64,000 nt of DNA from Achromobacter deleyi (GTDB taxonomy: Bacteria; Pseudomonadota; Gammaproteobacteria; Burkholderiales; Burkholderiaceae_B). Where the stretch lies: contig NZ_CP065997.1 in the NCBI RefSeq assembly GCF_016127315.1, positions 248,001-312,000 on the forward strand. The letters run 5' to 3'. Of this stretch, positions 21,377-31,747 are shown piece after piece. Within the stretch, counting starts at the first letter, position 1. Every line of letters starts with the position of its first letter. The translations under genes and the position numbers were made by a program. Under the pieces are notes generated by a model that was given only the letters and a program-made list of their open reading frames with translations, searched no databases and was not told the origin of the DNA.

Positions 21377-24163
21377 ATGGCTGACAATGCTGACGAGCGT
21401 CCCGATCCGGACGCGCTCTTGAAAGACCTCGACGACGCCGCGCGCCAGGCGGTGCGCGGCAAGTTGCGGGTCTACTTCGGGTCGTCCGCCGGCGTCGGCA
21501 AGACCTACGCCATGCTGGTGGCCGCCCGCGCCCATGCCGCGCAGGGCGCCCGCGTGCTGGCCGGCATCGTCGAAACGCACGGCCGGCGCGAGACCGCCGC
21601 GCTGCTCGAGGGCGTGGCCGTCCTGCCGCTCAAGGATGTCGCCTACCGCGGCCACGCGCTCAAGGAATTCGACCTCGACGGCGCGCTGGCGGCCCACCCC
21701 GACCTGGTGCTGGTCGACGAACTGGCCCACTCCAACGCGCCCGGCTCGCGCCACGCCAAGCGCTGGCAGGACATCCAGGAACTGCTGGCGGCCGGCATCG
21801 ACGTCTGGACCACGCTCAACGTGCAGCACCTGGACAGCCTGAACGAGGCCGTCGGCAGCATCACCGGCGTGCGGGTCTGGGAAACCGTGCCCGACGAGGT
21901 CTTCGACGCCGCCGACGAAGTCATCCTGGTGGACCTGTCGGCCGACGAACTGCTGCGCCGCCTGAAGGAAGGCAAGGTCTACCTGCCCGAGCAGGCGCGC
22001 CATGCCACCCGCAATTTTTTCCGCAAGGGCAACCTGATCGCGCTGCGCGAACTGGCGCTGCGACGCACCGCCGACCATGTCGACGACGACGTGCAGGCCT
22101 ATCGCCGCGACCGCGCCATCGAACCGGTCTGGCGCACGCGCGAGGCGGTGGTGGCCTGCATCGGCCCCGACGCCGACGCCGAATACGTCATCCGCAGCGC
22201 CCACCGCCTCAGCCAGCAGCTCGAATGCGACCTGCACGTCGTCACCATCGACGTGCCGCGCGTCGCGCCGCCGCCGCAGGCCGAGCAGGAACGGCTGCAA
22301 CGCAGCCTGGCGCTGGCCGACTCCCTGGGCGCGCGCTGCGAAACCCTGGCCGGCGGCGACATGGTCGACGCGGTGGTGCGCTACGTGCGCCGCCACAACA
22401 TCACCAAGGCCATCGTCGGCCGCACCCGCGCCAGCGGCCTGCAGCGCCTGAGGCTGTCGCTGTCGGCGCTGCTGACCGCGGCCATCAGCCCCGGCTGGCT
22501 GTGGCGCCGCCACAGCTTCGCCGACATGCTGGCCGCCGGCTGCCCCGAGATCGACATCATCCGCCTGGGCGCGCCGCCCCTGCCCGCCGCCAGTGTGCCG
22601 GGCCGCGACCCGCTGACGCTCGGCCGCCGCGGCCGCCTGCCCGGCGACGAACGCAGCCCGCTGGCGCTGGCCGGCTATGCCTGGGCGCTGTGCTATTGCG
22701 CGGTGGCCACCGCGCTGTCGGCGCTGGCGTTCCCGGCGCTGCACCAGACCAACATCGTCATGCTGTTCCTGCTGGCGGTGGTGGTGGTGGCGCTGCGCCA
22801 TGGCCGCGGCCCCGCCGCGCTGGCCTCGATCGTCAGCGTGGGGCTGTTCGACTTTTTCTTCGTGCAGCCGCTGGCTTCGTTCGCGGTGTCCGACGTGCAG
22901 TACCTGCTGACCTTCGGCGTGCTGCTGGCCGTGGGCCTGCTGATCGGCCAGCTCACCGCCGGCCTGCGCTTGCAGGCGCAGGCCTCGGTCAAGCGCGAGG
23001 CCGATGCGCGCAGTCTGTATGAGTTCGCGCGCGAGCTGTCGTCGGCGCTGCTGCCCGAGCAGATCGTCGCATCCGCCGGCGCCTTCGTGCACGCCACCTT
23101 CGGCTCGCGCTGCGCGCTCTACATCCTGGGCCTGGACGACCGCCTCAAGCTGGCCTCCCCCGCCGCCGACGACATGCCGCCGCTGGAATCGGCGCTGGCC
23201 CAATGGGTCTACGATCACGGCCAGCCGGCCGGCGCGGGCACCGCCACGCTGTCCAACAGCGACCTGCTGTACCTGCCGCTGAAGGCGCCGATGCGCACCC
23301 GCGGCGTGCTGGCGCTGGCGGCGCCGCGCCGCAGCCTGTTCTCGCAGCCCGACTCGCGCCGCCAGATCGAAGCCTACGCCACGCTCATCGCCATCGCCCT
23401 GGAACGCCTGCACTACGTCGAAGTGGCGCAGCAGGCGCTGGTCAGCATGGAATCCGAGAAGCTGCGCAACTCGCTGCTGGCCGCGGTCTCGCACGACCTG
23501 CGCACGCCGCTCACCAGCCTGGTCGGCATGACCGACACGCTGATGCGGCGCCAGGACGCGCTGCCGGCCGACATCCAGGACACCATCCGCGCCATGCGCG
23601 ACCAGGCGCAGCGCATGCACGCGCTGGTCGCCAACCTGCTCGACATGGCGCGGCTGCAGAGCCGCGACACGCCGCTGCGGCTGGAGTGGCAGTCGATCGA
23701 AGAACTGGTCGGCGCGTCGCTGGCCGCCATGCGCGAGCCGCTGGCGGCGCACCAGGTCGCGGTCGACAGCCTGTCCGGCCTGCCGCTGGTCGAATGCGAC
23801 GGCGTGCTGATCGAGCGGGTACTGTGCAACCTGCTGGAGAATGCCGCCAAGTACACGCCGGCCGGCAGCGTCATCCGCCTGCATGCCGCGGCGCAGGACG
23901 GCGAGCTGCGCGTCGCGGTGTGCGACAACGGCCCCGGCGTCGCGCCCGGCGCCGAGCGCCGCATCTTCGAGAAATTCACCCGTGGCGAACGCGAGTCCGC
24001 CACGCCCGGCGTCGGCCTCGGCCTGGCCGTGTGCGAAGCCATCGTCAGCGCGCACCACGGCCGCATCTGGGTCGAGCACGCGCCGGGCCAGCCCAGCGGC
24101 GCGCAATTCGTCTTCACCCTGCCCCTGGGCACGCCGCCTCCGATCCACCCCGAAATCGCCTGA
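21377..24163 (+). CDS. kdpD: Potassium-sensing histidine kinase KdpD
   Basis: A 928-residue membrane sensor kinase. The N-terminal KdpD domain has Walker A (SSAGVGKTY, near residue 35) and LVLVDELAHSN; a universal-stress-like domain follows (about 250-370); then four helices of DUF4118 (about 430-530), a GAF-like segment, the H-box with His706 (AVSHDLRTPLTSL) and an ATPase domain with N, G1 and G2 boxes (LENAAKYTP, VCDNGPGV, GLGLAVCEA). It senses K+ limitation and phosphorylates KdpE. It begins 51 bp after kdpC, so kdpDE may be cotranscribed with the pump. Confidence 0.96.
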   Translation: MADNADERPDPDALLKDLDDAARQAVRGKLRVYFGSSAGVGKTYAMLVAARAHAAQGARVLAGIVETHGRRETAALLEGVAVLPLKDVAYRGHALKEFDLDGALAAHPDLVLVDELAHSNAPGSRHAKRWQDIQELLAAGIDVWTTLNVQHLDSLNEAVGSITGVRVWETVPDEVFDAADEVILVDLSADELLRRLKEGKVYLPEQARHATRNFFRKGNLIALRELALRRTADHVDDDVQAYRRDRAIEPVWRTREAVVACIGPDADAEYVIRSAHRLSQQLECDLHVVTIDVPRVAPPPQAEQERLQRSLALADSLGARCETLAGGDMVDAVVRYVRRHNITKAIVGRTRASGLQRLRLSLSALLTAAISPGWLWRRHSFADMLAAGCPEIDIIRLGAPPLPAASVPGRDPLTLGRRGRLPGDERSPLALAGYAWALCYCAVATALSALAFPALHQTNIVMLFLLAVVVVALRHGRGPAALASIVSVGLFDFFFVQPLASFAVSDVQYLLTFGVLLAVGLLIGQLTAGLRLQAQASVKREADARSLYEFARELSSALLPEQIVASAGAFVHATFGSRCALYILGLDDRLKLASPAADDMPPLESALAQWVYDHGQPAGAGTATLSNSDLLYLPLKAPMRTRGVLALAAPRRSLFSQPDSRRQIEAYATLIAIALERLHYVEVAQQALVSMESEKLRNSLLAAVSHDLRTPLTSLVGMTDTLMRRQDALPADIQDTIRAMRDQAQRMHALVANLLDMARLQSRDTPLRLEWQSIEELVGASLAAMREPLAAHQVAVDSLSGLPLVECDGVLIERVLCNLLENAAKYTPAGSVIRLHAAAQDGELRVAVCDNGPGVAPGAERRIFEKFTRGERESATPGVGLGLAVCEAIVSAHHGRIWVEHAPGQPSGAQFVFTLPLGTPPPIHPEIA

Positions 24164-24172
24164 GTCCATCGC

Positions 24173-24865
24173 ATGTTCGACTTTCAGCCCACCGTCCTCA
24201 TCATCGAGGACGACGCCAATATCCGCCGCTTCGTGCGCCAGGCCCTGGAAGACGAAGGCTGCGCCGTGTTCGAGGCCGACACCGTCAAGCGCGGCCTGAT
24301 CGAGGCCGGCACCCGCCAGCCCGACGCCGTGGTGCTCGACCTGGGCCTGCCGGACGAGGACGGCATGACCCTGATCCGCGAACTGCGCGGCTGGACCGAA
24401 GTGCCGGTGCTGGTGTTGTCCGCGCGCACCGCCGAGGCCGACAAGGTGGCGGCGCTGGACGCCGGCGCAGACGACTACCTGACCAAGCCGTTCGGCGTCA
24501 GCGAACTGCTGGCGCGGCTGCGCGTGCTGCTGCGGCGCCATGCCCGCGGCGGCGCCGGCAGCGCCGCCGAGATCAGCTTCGGCGACGTGCGCGTGGACTT
24601 CGCCAAGCGCGTGGTCGAGCGCGGCGGCCAGCACGTGCACCTGACCGCCATGGAATACCGCCTGCTGGCCGCGCTGCTGGCCCATCGCGGCAAGGTCATG
24701 ACCCACCGCGAACTGCTGCGCGAGGTCTGGGGCCCGTCGCACGTGGAAAGCAACCACTACCTGCGGATCTACATGGGCCACCTGCGGCAGAAGCTCGAGG
24801 CCGATCCGGCGCAACCGATCTACCTGCTGACCGAGATCGGCGTGGGCTATCGCTTCGCGGGCTGA
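24173..24865 (+). CDS. kdpE: Response regulator KdpE
   Basis: A 230-residue OmpR-type regulator. The receiver domain (1-118) has the acidic pair DD at 13-14, the phosphorylated Asp56 (VVLDLGLPDEDG) and the lysine of LTKPFG. The winged-helix domain (130-230) shows LTAMEYRLLAALLAHRGKVMTHRELLREVWG. It activates the kdp operon; the TTTAC repeats at 16361 are the likely target. It starts 9 bp after kdpD. Confidence 0.96.
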   Translation: MFDFQPTVLIIEDDANIRRFVRQALEDEGCAVFEADTVKRGLIEAGTRQPDAVVLDLGLPDEDGMTLIRELRGWTEVPVLVLSARTAEADKVAALDAGADDYLTKPFGVSELLARLRVLLRRHARGGAGSAAEISFGDVRVDFAKRVVERGGQHVHLTAMEYRLLAALLAHRGKVMTHRELLREVWGPSHVESNHYLRIYMGHLRQKLEADPAQPIYLLTEIGVGYRFAG

Positions 24866-24889
24866 ACGCGAGCGCGGGGCGCAGCCGCA

Positions 24890-24956
24890 TTGATGCGCCT
24901 TTTACGCGGGCCGCGCGAGTCTTGTCTCGCCGTTTATGCCGCTTCTCCTATCGTGG
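24890..24956 (+). promoter_or_regulatory. Promoter region of the porin gene, paired with 25758-25824
   Basis: Begins TTGATGCGCCTTTTACGCG (24890-24908), has TTTATG at 24933 and CTATCGTGG at 24948-24956. The same three blocks occur at exactly the same spacing (868 bp further on) before the next transcription unit. About 41 of 67 positions match, with the outer blocks almost identical. Confidence 0.55.
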
Positions 24957-24983
24957 CGATCCCGTCCAACACAGGAGAATTCC

Positions 24984-25745
24984 ATGTCCCGCAATACCCT
25001 GGCCGCGCTCGCGCTGCTGGCCCTGGCCGCTCCCGCGCACGCCGCCGATGCGCCCGCCGCCGGCGAACCGGCCCCCGAGTACGCGCTGACCGCCAACGTC
25101 ACCCTGGCCAGCCAGTACCGCTACCGCGGCCTGATGCAGACCAACAACCAGCCCGCCATCCAGGGCGGCTTCGATTTCACGCATGCCAGCGGCCTGTACC
25201 TGGGCAACTGGAACTCCAGCATCAGCTGGCTCAACGACGGCAACAGCAAGGTCTCGGCGCCGGTGGAAATGGACTTCTACGGCGGCTACAAGGGCAACCT
25301 GGCGCCGAACGTGCCGTTCGACCTGGGCGTGCTGCAGTACTACTACCCCGGCGACTACCCGTCGGGCTACACCAGCCCCGACACCACCGAGCTGTACGCC
25401 GGCCTGGGCTACGGCCCGGTGCTGTTCAAGTACTCGATCGCCATGACCAACCTGTTCGGCTTCGCCGACAGCAAGTACAGCCAGTATTTCGACCTGAGCG
25501 GCAACTTCGACACCGGCTTCTGGGACCTGACGGTCAACGCCCACGTCGGCCGCCAGACGGTCCGCAACGTCACCGACGGGGCCTACACCGACTGGAAACT
25601 GGGATTGACCAAGGACTTCGGCCAGGGCCTGGCGGTCTCGATCGCCTACATCGACACCAACGCCGACCGCGCCGTCTACACCAACAGCCGCGGCCGCTAC
25701 ATGGGCCGCGCCACCGGCCTGCTGTCGCTGACCAAGACTTTCTGA
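24984..25745 (+). CDS. TorF-family putative porin
   Basis: A 253-residue outer-membrane beta-barrel candidate. The signal peptide is residues 1-20 (ends AHAAD); the mature part has the family's opening NVTLASQYRYRGLMQTNNQPAIQGGFD and many alternating aromatic strands, ending in a terminal phenylalanine (SLTKTF) as expected for barrel assembly. ATG at 24984 has a good ribosome site (ACAGGAGAA). Members are often found with transporters or two-component systems; its position just after kdpE suggests control by that or a similar regulator (inference). Solute not known. Confidence 0.85.
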   Translation: MSRNTLAALALLALAAPAHAADAPAAGEPAPEYALTANVTLASQYRYRGLMQTNNQPAIQGGFDFTHASGLYLGNWNSSISWLNDGNSKVSAPVEMDFYGGYKGNLAPNVPFDLGVLQYYYPGDYPSGYTSPDTTELYAGLGYGPVLFKYSIAMTNLFGFADSKYSQYFDLSGNFDTGFWDLTVNAHVGRQTVRNVTDGAYTDWKLGLTKDFGQGLAVSIAYIDTNADRAVYTNSRGRYMGRATGLLSLTKTF

Positions 25746-25757
25746 AGCGCCCGGGCG

Positions 25758-25824
25758 TTGACGCGCTTTTTACGCGTCGCGCCCGCATTTATCGGCAGGT
25801 TTTACGGCCCGCTTTCTATAGTGG
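25758..25824 (+). promoter_or_regulatory. Promoter region before the unknown-dapA pair, paired with 24890-24956
   Basis: Begins TTGACGCGCTTTTTACGCG (25758-25776), which includes a GACGCG/CGCGTC inverted repeat; TTTACG at 25801 and CTATAGTGG at 25816-25824 keep the register of the porin promoter. The CTATAG is a plausible -10. Confidence 0.55.
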
Positions 25825-25887
25825 AATCGTCATCAACCAACCGGATACGCGCAAGCCCGCCCTCACGGCTGCGCCCCCCCGACCGCC

Positions 25888-26211
25888 ATGATTCCCCGCC
25901 AAGAACGCAGCACGTACGCCTCGTTTGACCGTCCCGCCCAGGCCCTCGCGCCGCAACCCGCGGAGATGGTTTCCCTGACCGTCAGGATCGACACGCTGGA
26001 CGCCTTGAAAGTCCGGCTGGCCCTGCACCGCGAACTGGGCGAACGCATCGGCGTCTATGTGCTGTCGGTGGATCACGCCCATGGCCAGAGCATCCTGCAG
26101 CTGCATTGCGACCGCGACCAGGTCGACGCCCTGATGCACGCGGTGATGTGCGGCCTGCCCCAGGCCGAATTCGGCCCGCTGCGCCCCGCTGCCGCCATTA
26201 CGGTGCAGTGA
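25888..26211 (+). CDS. Hypothetical protein, 107 residues, before a DapA-family gene
   Basis: I do not recognise this protein. After a 25-residue polar tail it has a compact region (about 28-95) whose pattern of strands and helices (VSLTVRID, helix, VLSVDHAH, SILQLHC, helix) resembles an ACT- or ferredoxin-like fold; this is inference only. It ends 3 bp before the DapA-family gene, so the two are probably translated together and may work together. The start has no strong ribosome site. Confidence 0.7.
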   Translation: MIPRQERSTYASFDRPAQALAPQPAEMVSLTVRIDTLDALKVRLALHRELGERIGVYVLSVDHAHGQSILQLHCDRDQVDALMHAVMCGLPQAEFGPLRPAAAITVQ

Positions 26212-26214
26212 GCC

Positions 26215-27114
26215 ATGGATACCCCGCTCACCCCCGCTTTCGACGGTCTCTGGCTGCCGATGGTCACGCCGATGCGCGGCGGCTACGTCGATTGCGAGGC
26301 CGCCCAGGCTTTGGCGCGCTACTACCGCAACGCCGGCGTGGCCGGCCTGGTGCTGTTCGGCTCCACCGGCGAAGGCAACCTGCTCTCCATCCCCGAGAAG
26401 ATCGAGATGATCGAGGCTATCCGCCGCGATCCGCACGCCCTGCCGCTGGTGTTCGGCGCGGGCGGCGTCGACACGCGTGGCGTGGCCGCCGCCATCCGCC
26501 GCCTGGACAAGTACGCGCCCGCCGGCTACCTGGTGCCGCCGCCCTATTACCTGGGCCCGTCGCAGCAGGGCATCCTGTGGCACTACCGGCAGATCGCCTG
26601 GGCCACCGAGCGCCCCATCATCCTCTACAACATCCCCAAGCGCGCCGGCGTCACGATGACGGTCGAAACCATGGAATCGCTGGCGCTGCTGCCCAACTTC
26701 CGCGCGGTCAAGGAATGCAATCCGCCGGTACTGATGGCGTTGAACGCGCGCGGGCACCTGGCGGCCCTGTGCGGCGAGGACATGGCGCTGCTCGATCATT
26801 TCCTGGCGGGCGGGCGCGGCGCCATTCCGGCGGCCGCGCACCTGTTCCCCGAGCGCTTCGTCGAAGTGATGCAGCTGGCGCGCGACGGCCACGCCGAAGC
26901 GGCGCGCGAATTGTTCGAGCCGCTGCGCGGCCTGATCCGCGTGTTGTTCGCCGAACCCAACCCGGCGCCGATCAAGCGCGCGCTGGCCCTGCAAGGCCTG
27001 ATCGCCGACGAACTGCGCCTGCCCATGACCAGCGCCAGCCGCGAGCTGACCCCGCGCCTGCAGCGGGCCATGAGCGTGGTGCAGGGCTCGCCTAGTAGGC
27101 TGCAGACAGCTTGA
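26215..27114 (+). CDS. DapA-family lyase (dihydrodipicolinate synthase-like)
   Basis: A 299-residue Schiff-base aldolase of the DHDPS/N-acetylneuraminate lyase family. The Schiff-base lysine is Lys166 (RAVKECNP), the catalytic tyrosine Tyr138 (LYNIPKRAG) and Arg143 is present. The usual GTTGE loop reads GSTGE (Ser50-Thr51), so one of the two threonines is replaced. It may be a second 4-hydroxy-tetrahydrodipicolinate synthase or act on another keto acid. It is linked to an unknown small gene, not to lysine genes. Its 3' end overlaps the convergent chemoreceptor by 23 bp. Confidence 0.87.
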   Translation: MDTPLTPAFDGLWLPMVTPMRGGYVDCEAAQALARYYRNAGVAGLVLFGSTGEGNLLSIPEKIEMIEAIRRDPHALPLVFGAGGVDTRGVAAAIRRLDKYAPAGYLVPPPYYLGPSQQGILWHYRQIAWATERPIILYNIPKRAGVTMTVETMESLALLPNFRAVKECNPPVLMALNARGHLAALCGEDMALLDHFLAGGRGAIPAAAHLFPERFVEVMQLARDGHAEAARELFEPLRGLIRVLFAEPNPAPIKRALALQGLIADELRLPMTSASRELTPRLQRAMSVVQGSPSRLQTA

Positions 27115-28636
27115 ACACCGCCACCGCGCGCGCCAGGTCGTCGGCCTGGTCGTGCAAGGTGGCGGCCGACGCCGCGAACTCCTCGACCAGCGCCGCGTTC
27201 TGCTGCGTCACGCTGTCCAGGTGCGTCACCGCCTGATTGATCTGTTCGATGCCGACGCTCTGCTCGGACGACGCGGTGGCGATCTCGCCCATCAACGGCG
27301 CGCTGCTCGCCGCCGACTGCAGCACGCTGCTCATGGTGGCGCTGGCCTGCTCCACCCGCTGGCTGCCGCGTTCGACCGAATCCGACGACGCCTCGATCAG
27401 CGTCTTGATTTCCTTGGCGGCGGTGGCCGAGCGCTGCGCCAGCGCCCGCACCTCGCCCGCCACCACGGCGAACCCGCGTCCCTGTTCGCCGGCGCGCGCG
27501 GCTTCCACCGCGGCATTGAGCGCCAGGATATTGGTCTGGAACGCGATTTCGTCGATCAGCCGGATGATCTCGTCGATGCGCTGCGAGCTCTGCGAGATCT
27601 CGCGCATCGCGTCGATCGCATGCTGCGTTTCCTCGCTGCCCTGCCGCGCCAACTGCGCCGACTGGCCCGCCAGCGAACTGACCTCGCGCACGTGGTCGGC
27701 GCTCTGCTTGGCGGTGGCCGTGATCTGCTCGACGCTGGCCGCGGTCTGTTCCAGCGCGGCCGCCTGTTTCTCGGTGCGGTCGTGCAGGTCCATGCTGCCC
27801 GCGGCGATCTGGCGCGAGGCCGCCGCGATCGAACCGGTGGAGTGCACGATGGTGCGCACCGCCACGTCCAGCCGCTCCTGCATCAAGGCCATGGCGTCGA
27901 ACAGCCGGCCGATCTCGCCGCGATGGTGGCGCGAAATGATGCTGGACAGGTCACCCTGCGCCACCCGCTCACAGACCGCCACCGCCTCGTCCAGCGGCCG
28001 GATGATATGGGAACGGAAGAACCGCAGCGCTGCCGCCAGCAGCACCACCAGCAGCGCCAGCGTCACGCCGCCCTGACGCCACAGCGTCGCGCGAAAGGCG
28101 GCGTCGACGTCATCCACGTACAGGCCGGTGAACATCAGCCAGCCCCATTCCGGGTCGTAGACGGCGTAGCTGGCCTTGGGCAGCGCCTCTTCGGCCCCCG
28201 GCCGCGGAAAGTGGTATTGGACGAAACCGCCGCCCGCCTTGCCCTGCGCGTAGAGATTCTCGAAGATCGGCAGGCCGTCGCTGTCCTTGACCGCGCGCAC
28301 GTTGGTGCCGGTCATCCTGGCATCGGGATGCACCAGCAGCGTGTAGCTGTCGTCGAACACGCCGACATAGCCATCCGCGCCGTAGCGTAGTTGCGCCAGC
28401 CGCTGCGCCACGTTGCGCTTGGCCTGCTCGGGCGACAGGTGCTCGTCGATGGCGCGCTGCTTGCCATTGCGCACGATGCCGGCGGCCAGGTCCAGCACGT
28501 TGCGCAGTTCCGTCTTGCGCTCGGCCAGCATCTCGGCGCGCCGCTCCCAGGCATCCCATCCCCCCAAGGCCAGCACCGCGACCCCGATCGCGAGCACGAA
28601 CCACAGCAACTCCCTGCGCAAGCTTGAATTCTTCAT
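27092..28636 (-). CDS. Methyl-accepting chemotaxis protein with single Cache domain
   Basis: A 514-residue chemoreceptor: helix 1 (about 9-28), periplasmic sCache_2 domain (about 33-170, with [17 protein letters not shown] and [17 protein letters not shown]), helix 2 (about 180-202), HAMP (to about 260) and a signalling domain whose tip is [29 protein letters not shown]. Start ATG at 28636 is chosen because of the GAGAAAAAGGG site before it; an upstream ATG would add 13 Gly-rich residues. sCache_2 receptors often sense small carboxylates. It has no CheR-binding pentapeptide. An FNR-like box lies about 125 bp upstream. Confidence 0.94.
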   Translation of the reverse strand: MKNSSLRRELLWFVLAIGVAVLALGGWDAWERRAEMLAERKTELRNVLDLAAGIVRNGKQRAIDEHLSPEQAKRNVAQRLAQLRYGADGYVGVFDDSYTLLVHPDARMTGTNVRAVKDSDGLPIFENLYAQGKAGGGFVQYHFPRPGAEEALPKASYAVYDPEWGWLMFTGLYVDDVDAAFRATLWRQGGVTLALLVVLLAAALRFFRSHIIRPLDEAVAVCERVAQGDLSSIISRHHRGEIGRLFDAMALMQERLDVAVRTIVHSTGSIAAASRQIAAGSMDLHDRTEKQAAALEQTAASVEQITATAKQSADHVREVSSLAGQSAQLARQGSEETQHAIDAMREISQSSQRIDEIIRLIDEIAFQTNILALNAAVEAARAGEQGRGFAVVAGEVRALAQRSATAAKEIKTLIEASSDSVERGSQRVEQASATMSSVLQSAASSAPLMGEIATASSEQSVGIEQINQAVTHLDSVTQQNAALVEEFAASAATLHDQADDLARAVAVFKLSAAY

Positions 28637-28761
28637 AGACCCTTTTTCTCCATGCCCACCGCCGCCGGAAACCAAAGGCAGCGAAATGTGACGATTTATC
28701 TGTTGCGTCTGATCAGAATAAAGGGGAGCGACAGGGTTTTCACCGACGAGAGGGAGCCGGC

Positions 28762-28775
28762 TTGATCTACGTCAA
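28762..28775. promoter_or_regulatory. FNR/ANR-like box
   Basis: TTGAT-CTAC-GTCAA differs from the TTGAT-N4-ATCAA consensus at one position. It lies in the spacer between the icd end and the chemoreceptor start, so the only gene it can control from upstream is the chemoreceptor (minus strand). Confidence 0.55.
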
Positions 28776-28810
28776 GCCCGGCGGGCATTTGGATGCGCCA
28801 CGCGCGCGCG

Positions 28811-28845
28811 AAAAAAAAGCAAGGCCGCCAGGGCCTTGCTTTTCA
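28811..28845 (-). terminator. Terminator of icd
   Basis: Stem AGCAAGGCC/GGCCTTGCT (28818-28840); on the minus strand it is followed by eight T (28811-28818 read in reverse). It sits 30 bp after the icd stop. Confidence 0.8.
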
Positions 28846-28875
28846 GGATGCGCGATTATGCGCCGATATCCCAGG

Positions 28876-30132
<1,257 letters not shown>

Positions 30133-30337
30133 GAATGCTCCATTTGCTCCGAGTGGTTTTTCTGCACGCGCGCCGCATCGGCTGGCATGTGGTCCGCAGG
30201 CCGCGCGGCCCTGGCGAAACGCACACTGGATAGCGGATAGCAACCAATTCTATATCGCATTGCGGCCGGCGGGCGGGCGGCGCCCCGGCGGGCGGTAAAA
30301 TAAAGCCCTCTCTGGCCAGCATGGCATCCGTCTGACA

Positions 30338-30763
30338 ATGTTCAACCCTTCCCGCGACCAAGTCCGCGAATTCTTCATCGAAACCTGGCGCAAGCACCGC
30401 GCCAACGAGGTCCTGACCCCGCTGGAGGCCATGGCCCTGGACTGGATCATCGAGCATCCGGAATACCACGCCGATCTCGAAAGCCCCGAGGCCATGACCG
30501 CCGAATACGCGGTGGAAAAGGGCCGCACCAACCCGTTCCTGCACCTGTCGATGCACCTGGCCATCGCCGAGCAGCTGTCGATCGACCATCCGCCCGGCAT
30601 CCGCAACGCCTACCAGCGCCTGGTGGCGCGCACCGACGCGCACCAGGCCGCGCACGAGATCATGGAATGCCTGGGCCGGGTCGTCTGGGAAGCGCAACGC
30701 CTGGGCACCCCGCTGGACAGCGATACCTACATCGACCTGATCCGCCAGCGCGCCGAGCGCTAG
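30338..30763 (+). CDS. DUF1841 protein
   Basis: A 141-residue cytoplasmic protein of a beta/gammaproteobacterial family with no known function. Characteristic features are MFNPSRDQVREFFIETWRKH at the N-terminus and the NPFLHLSMHLAIAEQLSID stretch with conserved histidines. It is a single gene, divergent from icd and convergent with the cytochrome c pair; a TAAAAT at 30297 is a possible -10. Confidence 0.9.
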   Translation: MFNPSRDQVREFFIETWRKHRANEVLTPLEAMALDWIIEHPEYHADLESPEAMTAEYAVEKGRTNPFLHLSMHLAIAEQLSIDHPPGIRNAYQRLVARTDAHQAAHEIMECLGRVVWEAQRLGTPLDSDTYIDLIRQRAER

Positions 30764-30786
30764 CCCCGCGCCGCGCGAACGCCCAA

Positions 30787-30817
30787 GAAAAAACCCTCGG
30801 TCTCCCGAGGGTTTTTT
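30787..30817. terminator. Bidirectional terminator between DUF1841 and cytochrome c
   Basis: Stem CCCTCGG/CCGAGGG (30794-30811) with TCTC loop, A-run before and six T after; serves both convergent genes. Confidence 0.85.
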
Positions 30818-30838
30818 GCATGCGGCCGGACCGTCGCG

Positions 30839-31201
30839 CTATTTGCGCACGCCCAGGTCGCTGGGCTGGGCCGACAGCCAGGCCGCCACGTTGCCGATGT
30901 CCTGGTCGGACAGCTGGGTGGCGAAGGCGCCCATGATGGGGTTCTTGCGCACGTTGGCGGTGGCCGCGCTGCCCGAGGCGCCGCGGCGGTAGGCCTTGAG
31001 CGCATGCACCAGGTAATCGGCGTGCTGGCCGGCCAGCGTCGGATAGGCCGGGTCCACCGCCGTCTTGGCGTCGGCGCCGTGGCACGAGGCGCAATTGAAT
31101 TTGTCGAAGACGGCCTTGCCGGCCGCCAGGTCCTGGGCCTGGGCAGTCGCGCCCGAAATGGCCAGCGTCGCGCCCGCGAGGGCAAGCATGATGCGGTTCA
31201 T
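30839..31201 (-). CDS. Periplasmic cytochrome c (class I), 120 residues
   Basis: Signal peptide 1-22 (ends AQAQ), then a small class I cytochrome with heme attachment C37-A-S-C40-H41 and the distal Met in NPIMGAFATQLS. It is an electron carrier in the periplasm, c4/c5-like in the motif spacing. It lies 14 bp after a second cytochrome gene, so the two are cotranscribed and may exchange electrons with each other or with a terminal oxidase. Confidence 0.92.
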   Translation of the reverse strand: MNRIMLALAGATLAISGATAQAQDLAAGKAVFDKFNCASCHGADAKTAVDPAYPTLAGQHADYLVHALKAYRRGASGSAATANVRKNPIMGAFATQLSDQDIGNVAAWLSAQPSDLGVRK

Positions 31202-31215
31202 GTGATTGCCCCCGG

Positions 31216-31569
31216 TTATTTCAGGTTCGAGTAGTAAGCGGCCAGGTCGGCGATATCCTGGTCGGACAGGCTGCCGGCAATGGCATCCATCGTGGGATGG
31301 CTGCGCGCGCCTTTCTTGTACTCATTGAGGGCGGTCTCGATGTACTTGGCGTTCTGGCCAGCGATCATCGGTACGTGATAAAGCTCGGGAAACGTCGCCT
31401 TGTAGCCTTCGATGCCATGGCAACCAATGCACATGGAAACCTTGTCACGGGCGTTCTGGACATTACCGACCGGCGCTGCATCCGCAGCAACTGCCTGGCC
31501 GGCGATCGCACAGGATGCCAATGCGGCCAGCAGGGAAACCGAGTACTTCAGAGAGAATCGCAACTTCAT
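31216..31569 (-). CDS. Periplasmic cytochrome c (class I), 117 residues
   Basis: Signal peptide 1-29 (ends AVAAD), heme motif C47-I-G-C50-H51, and the probable Met ligand in HPTMDAIAGSLSDQDIADLAAYY. It is first in the two-cytochrome operon. The C-terminal segment is alike in the two proteins (SLSDQDI/QLSDQDI), suggesting an old tandem duplication. Divergent from the moxR gene. Confidence 0.92.
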   Translation of the reverse strand: MKLRFSLKYSVSLLAALASCAIAGQAVAADAAPVGNVQNARDKVSMCIGCHGIEGYKATFPELYHVPMIAGQNAKYIETALNEYKKGARSHPTMDAIAGSLSDQDIADLAAYYSNLK

Positions 31570-31747
31570 TGGGATGGCTCTTCTTGGTATGGCTTGAGGA
31601 CTAGGGCCTGCTCACACTGAAAGGCCCCCGGCAAACACGTTGCGGGTCGAACCCAACTGCAAAACCGCCTGATTGTACGATAATTGTCTAGGATTAATAC
31701 CCGAAAATGGCCTTGATCCCCATCAACCCTGAGAAGTCCGCTGATCC

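Noticed and set aside
18515..24814. A 2099-codon open frame on the minus strand across kdpB, kdpC, kdpD and kdpE
   Set aside because: It is the high-G+C mirror of the real kdp genes; the translation is a low-complexity mix of Gly, Arg, His, Gln and Ala without domains, while the plus strand has complete known proteins.
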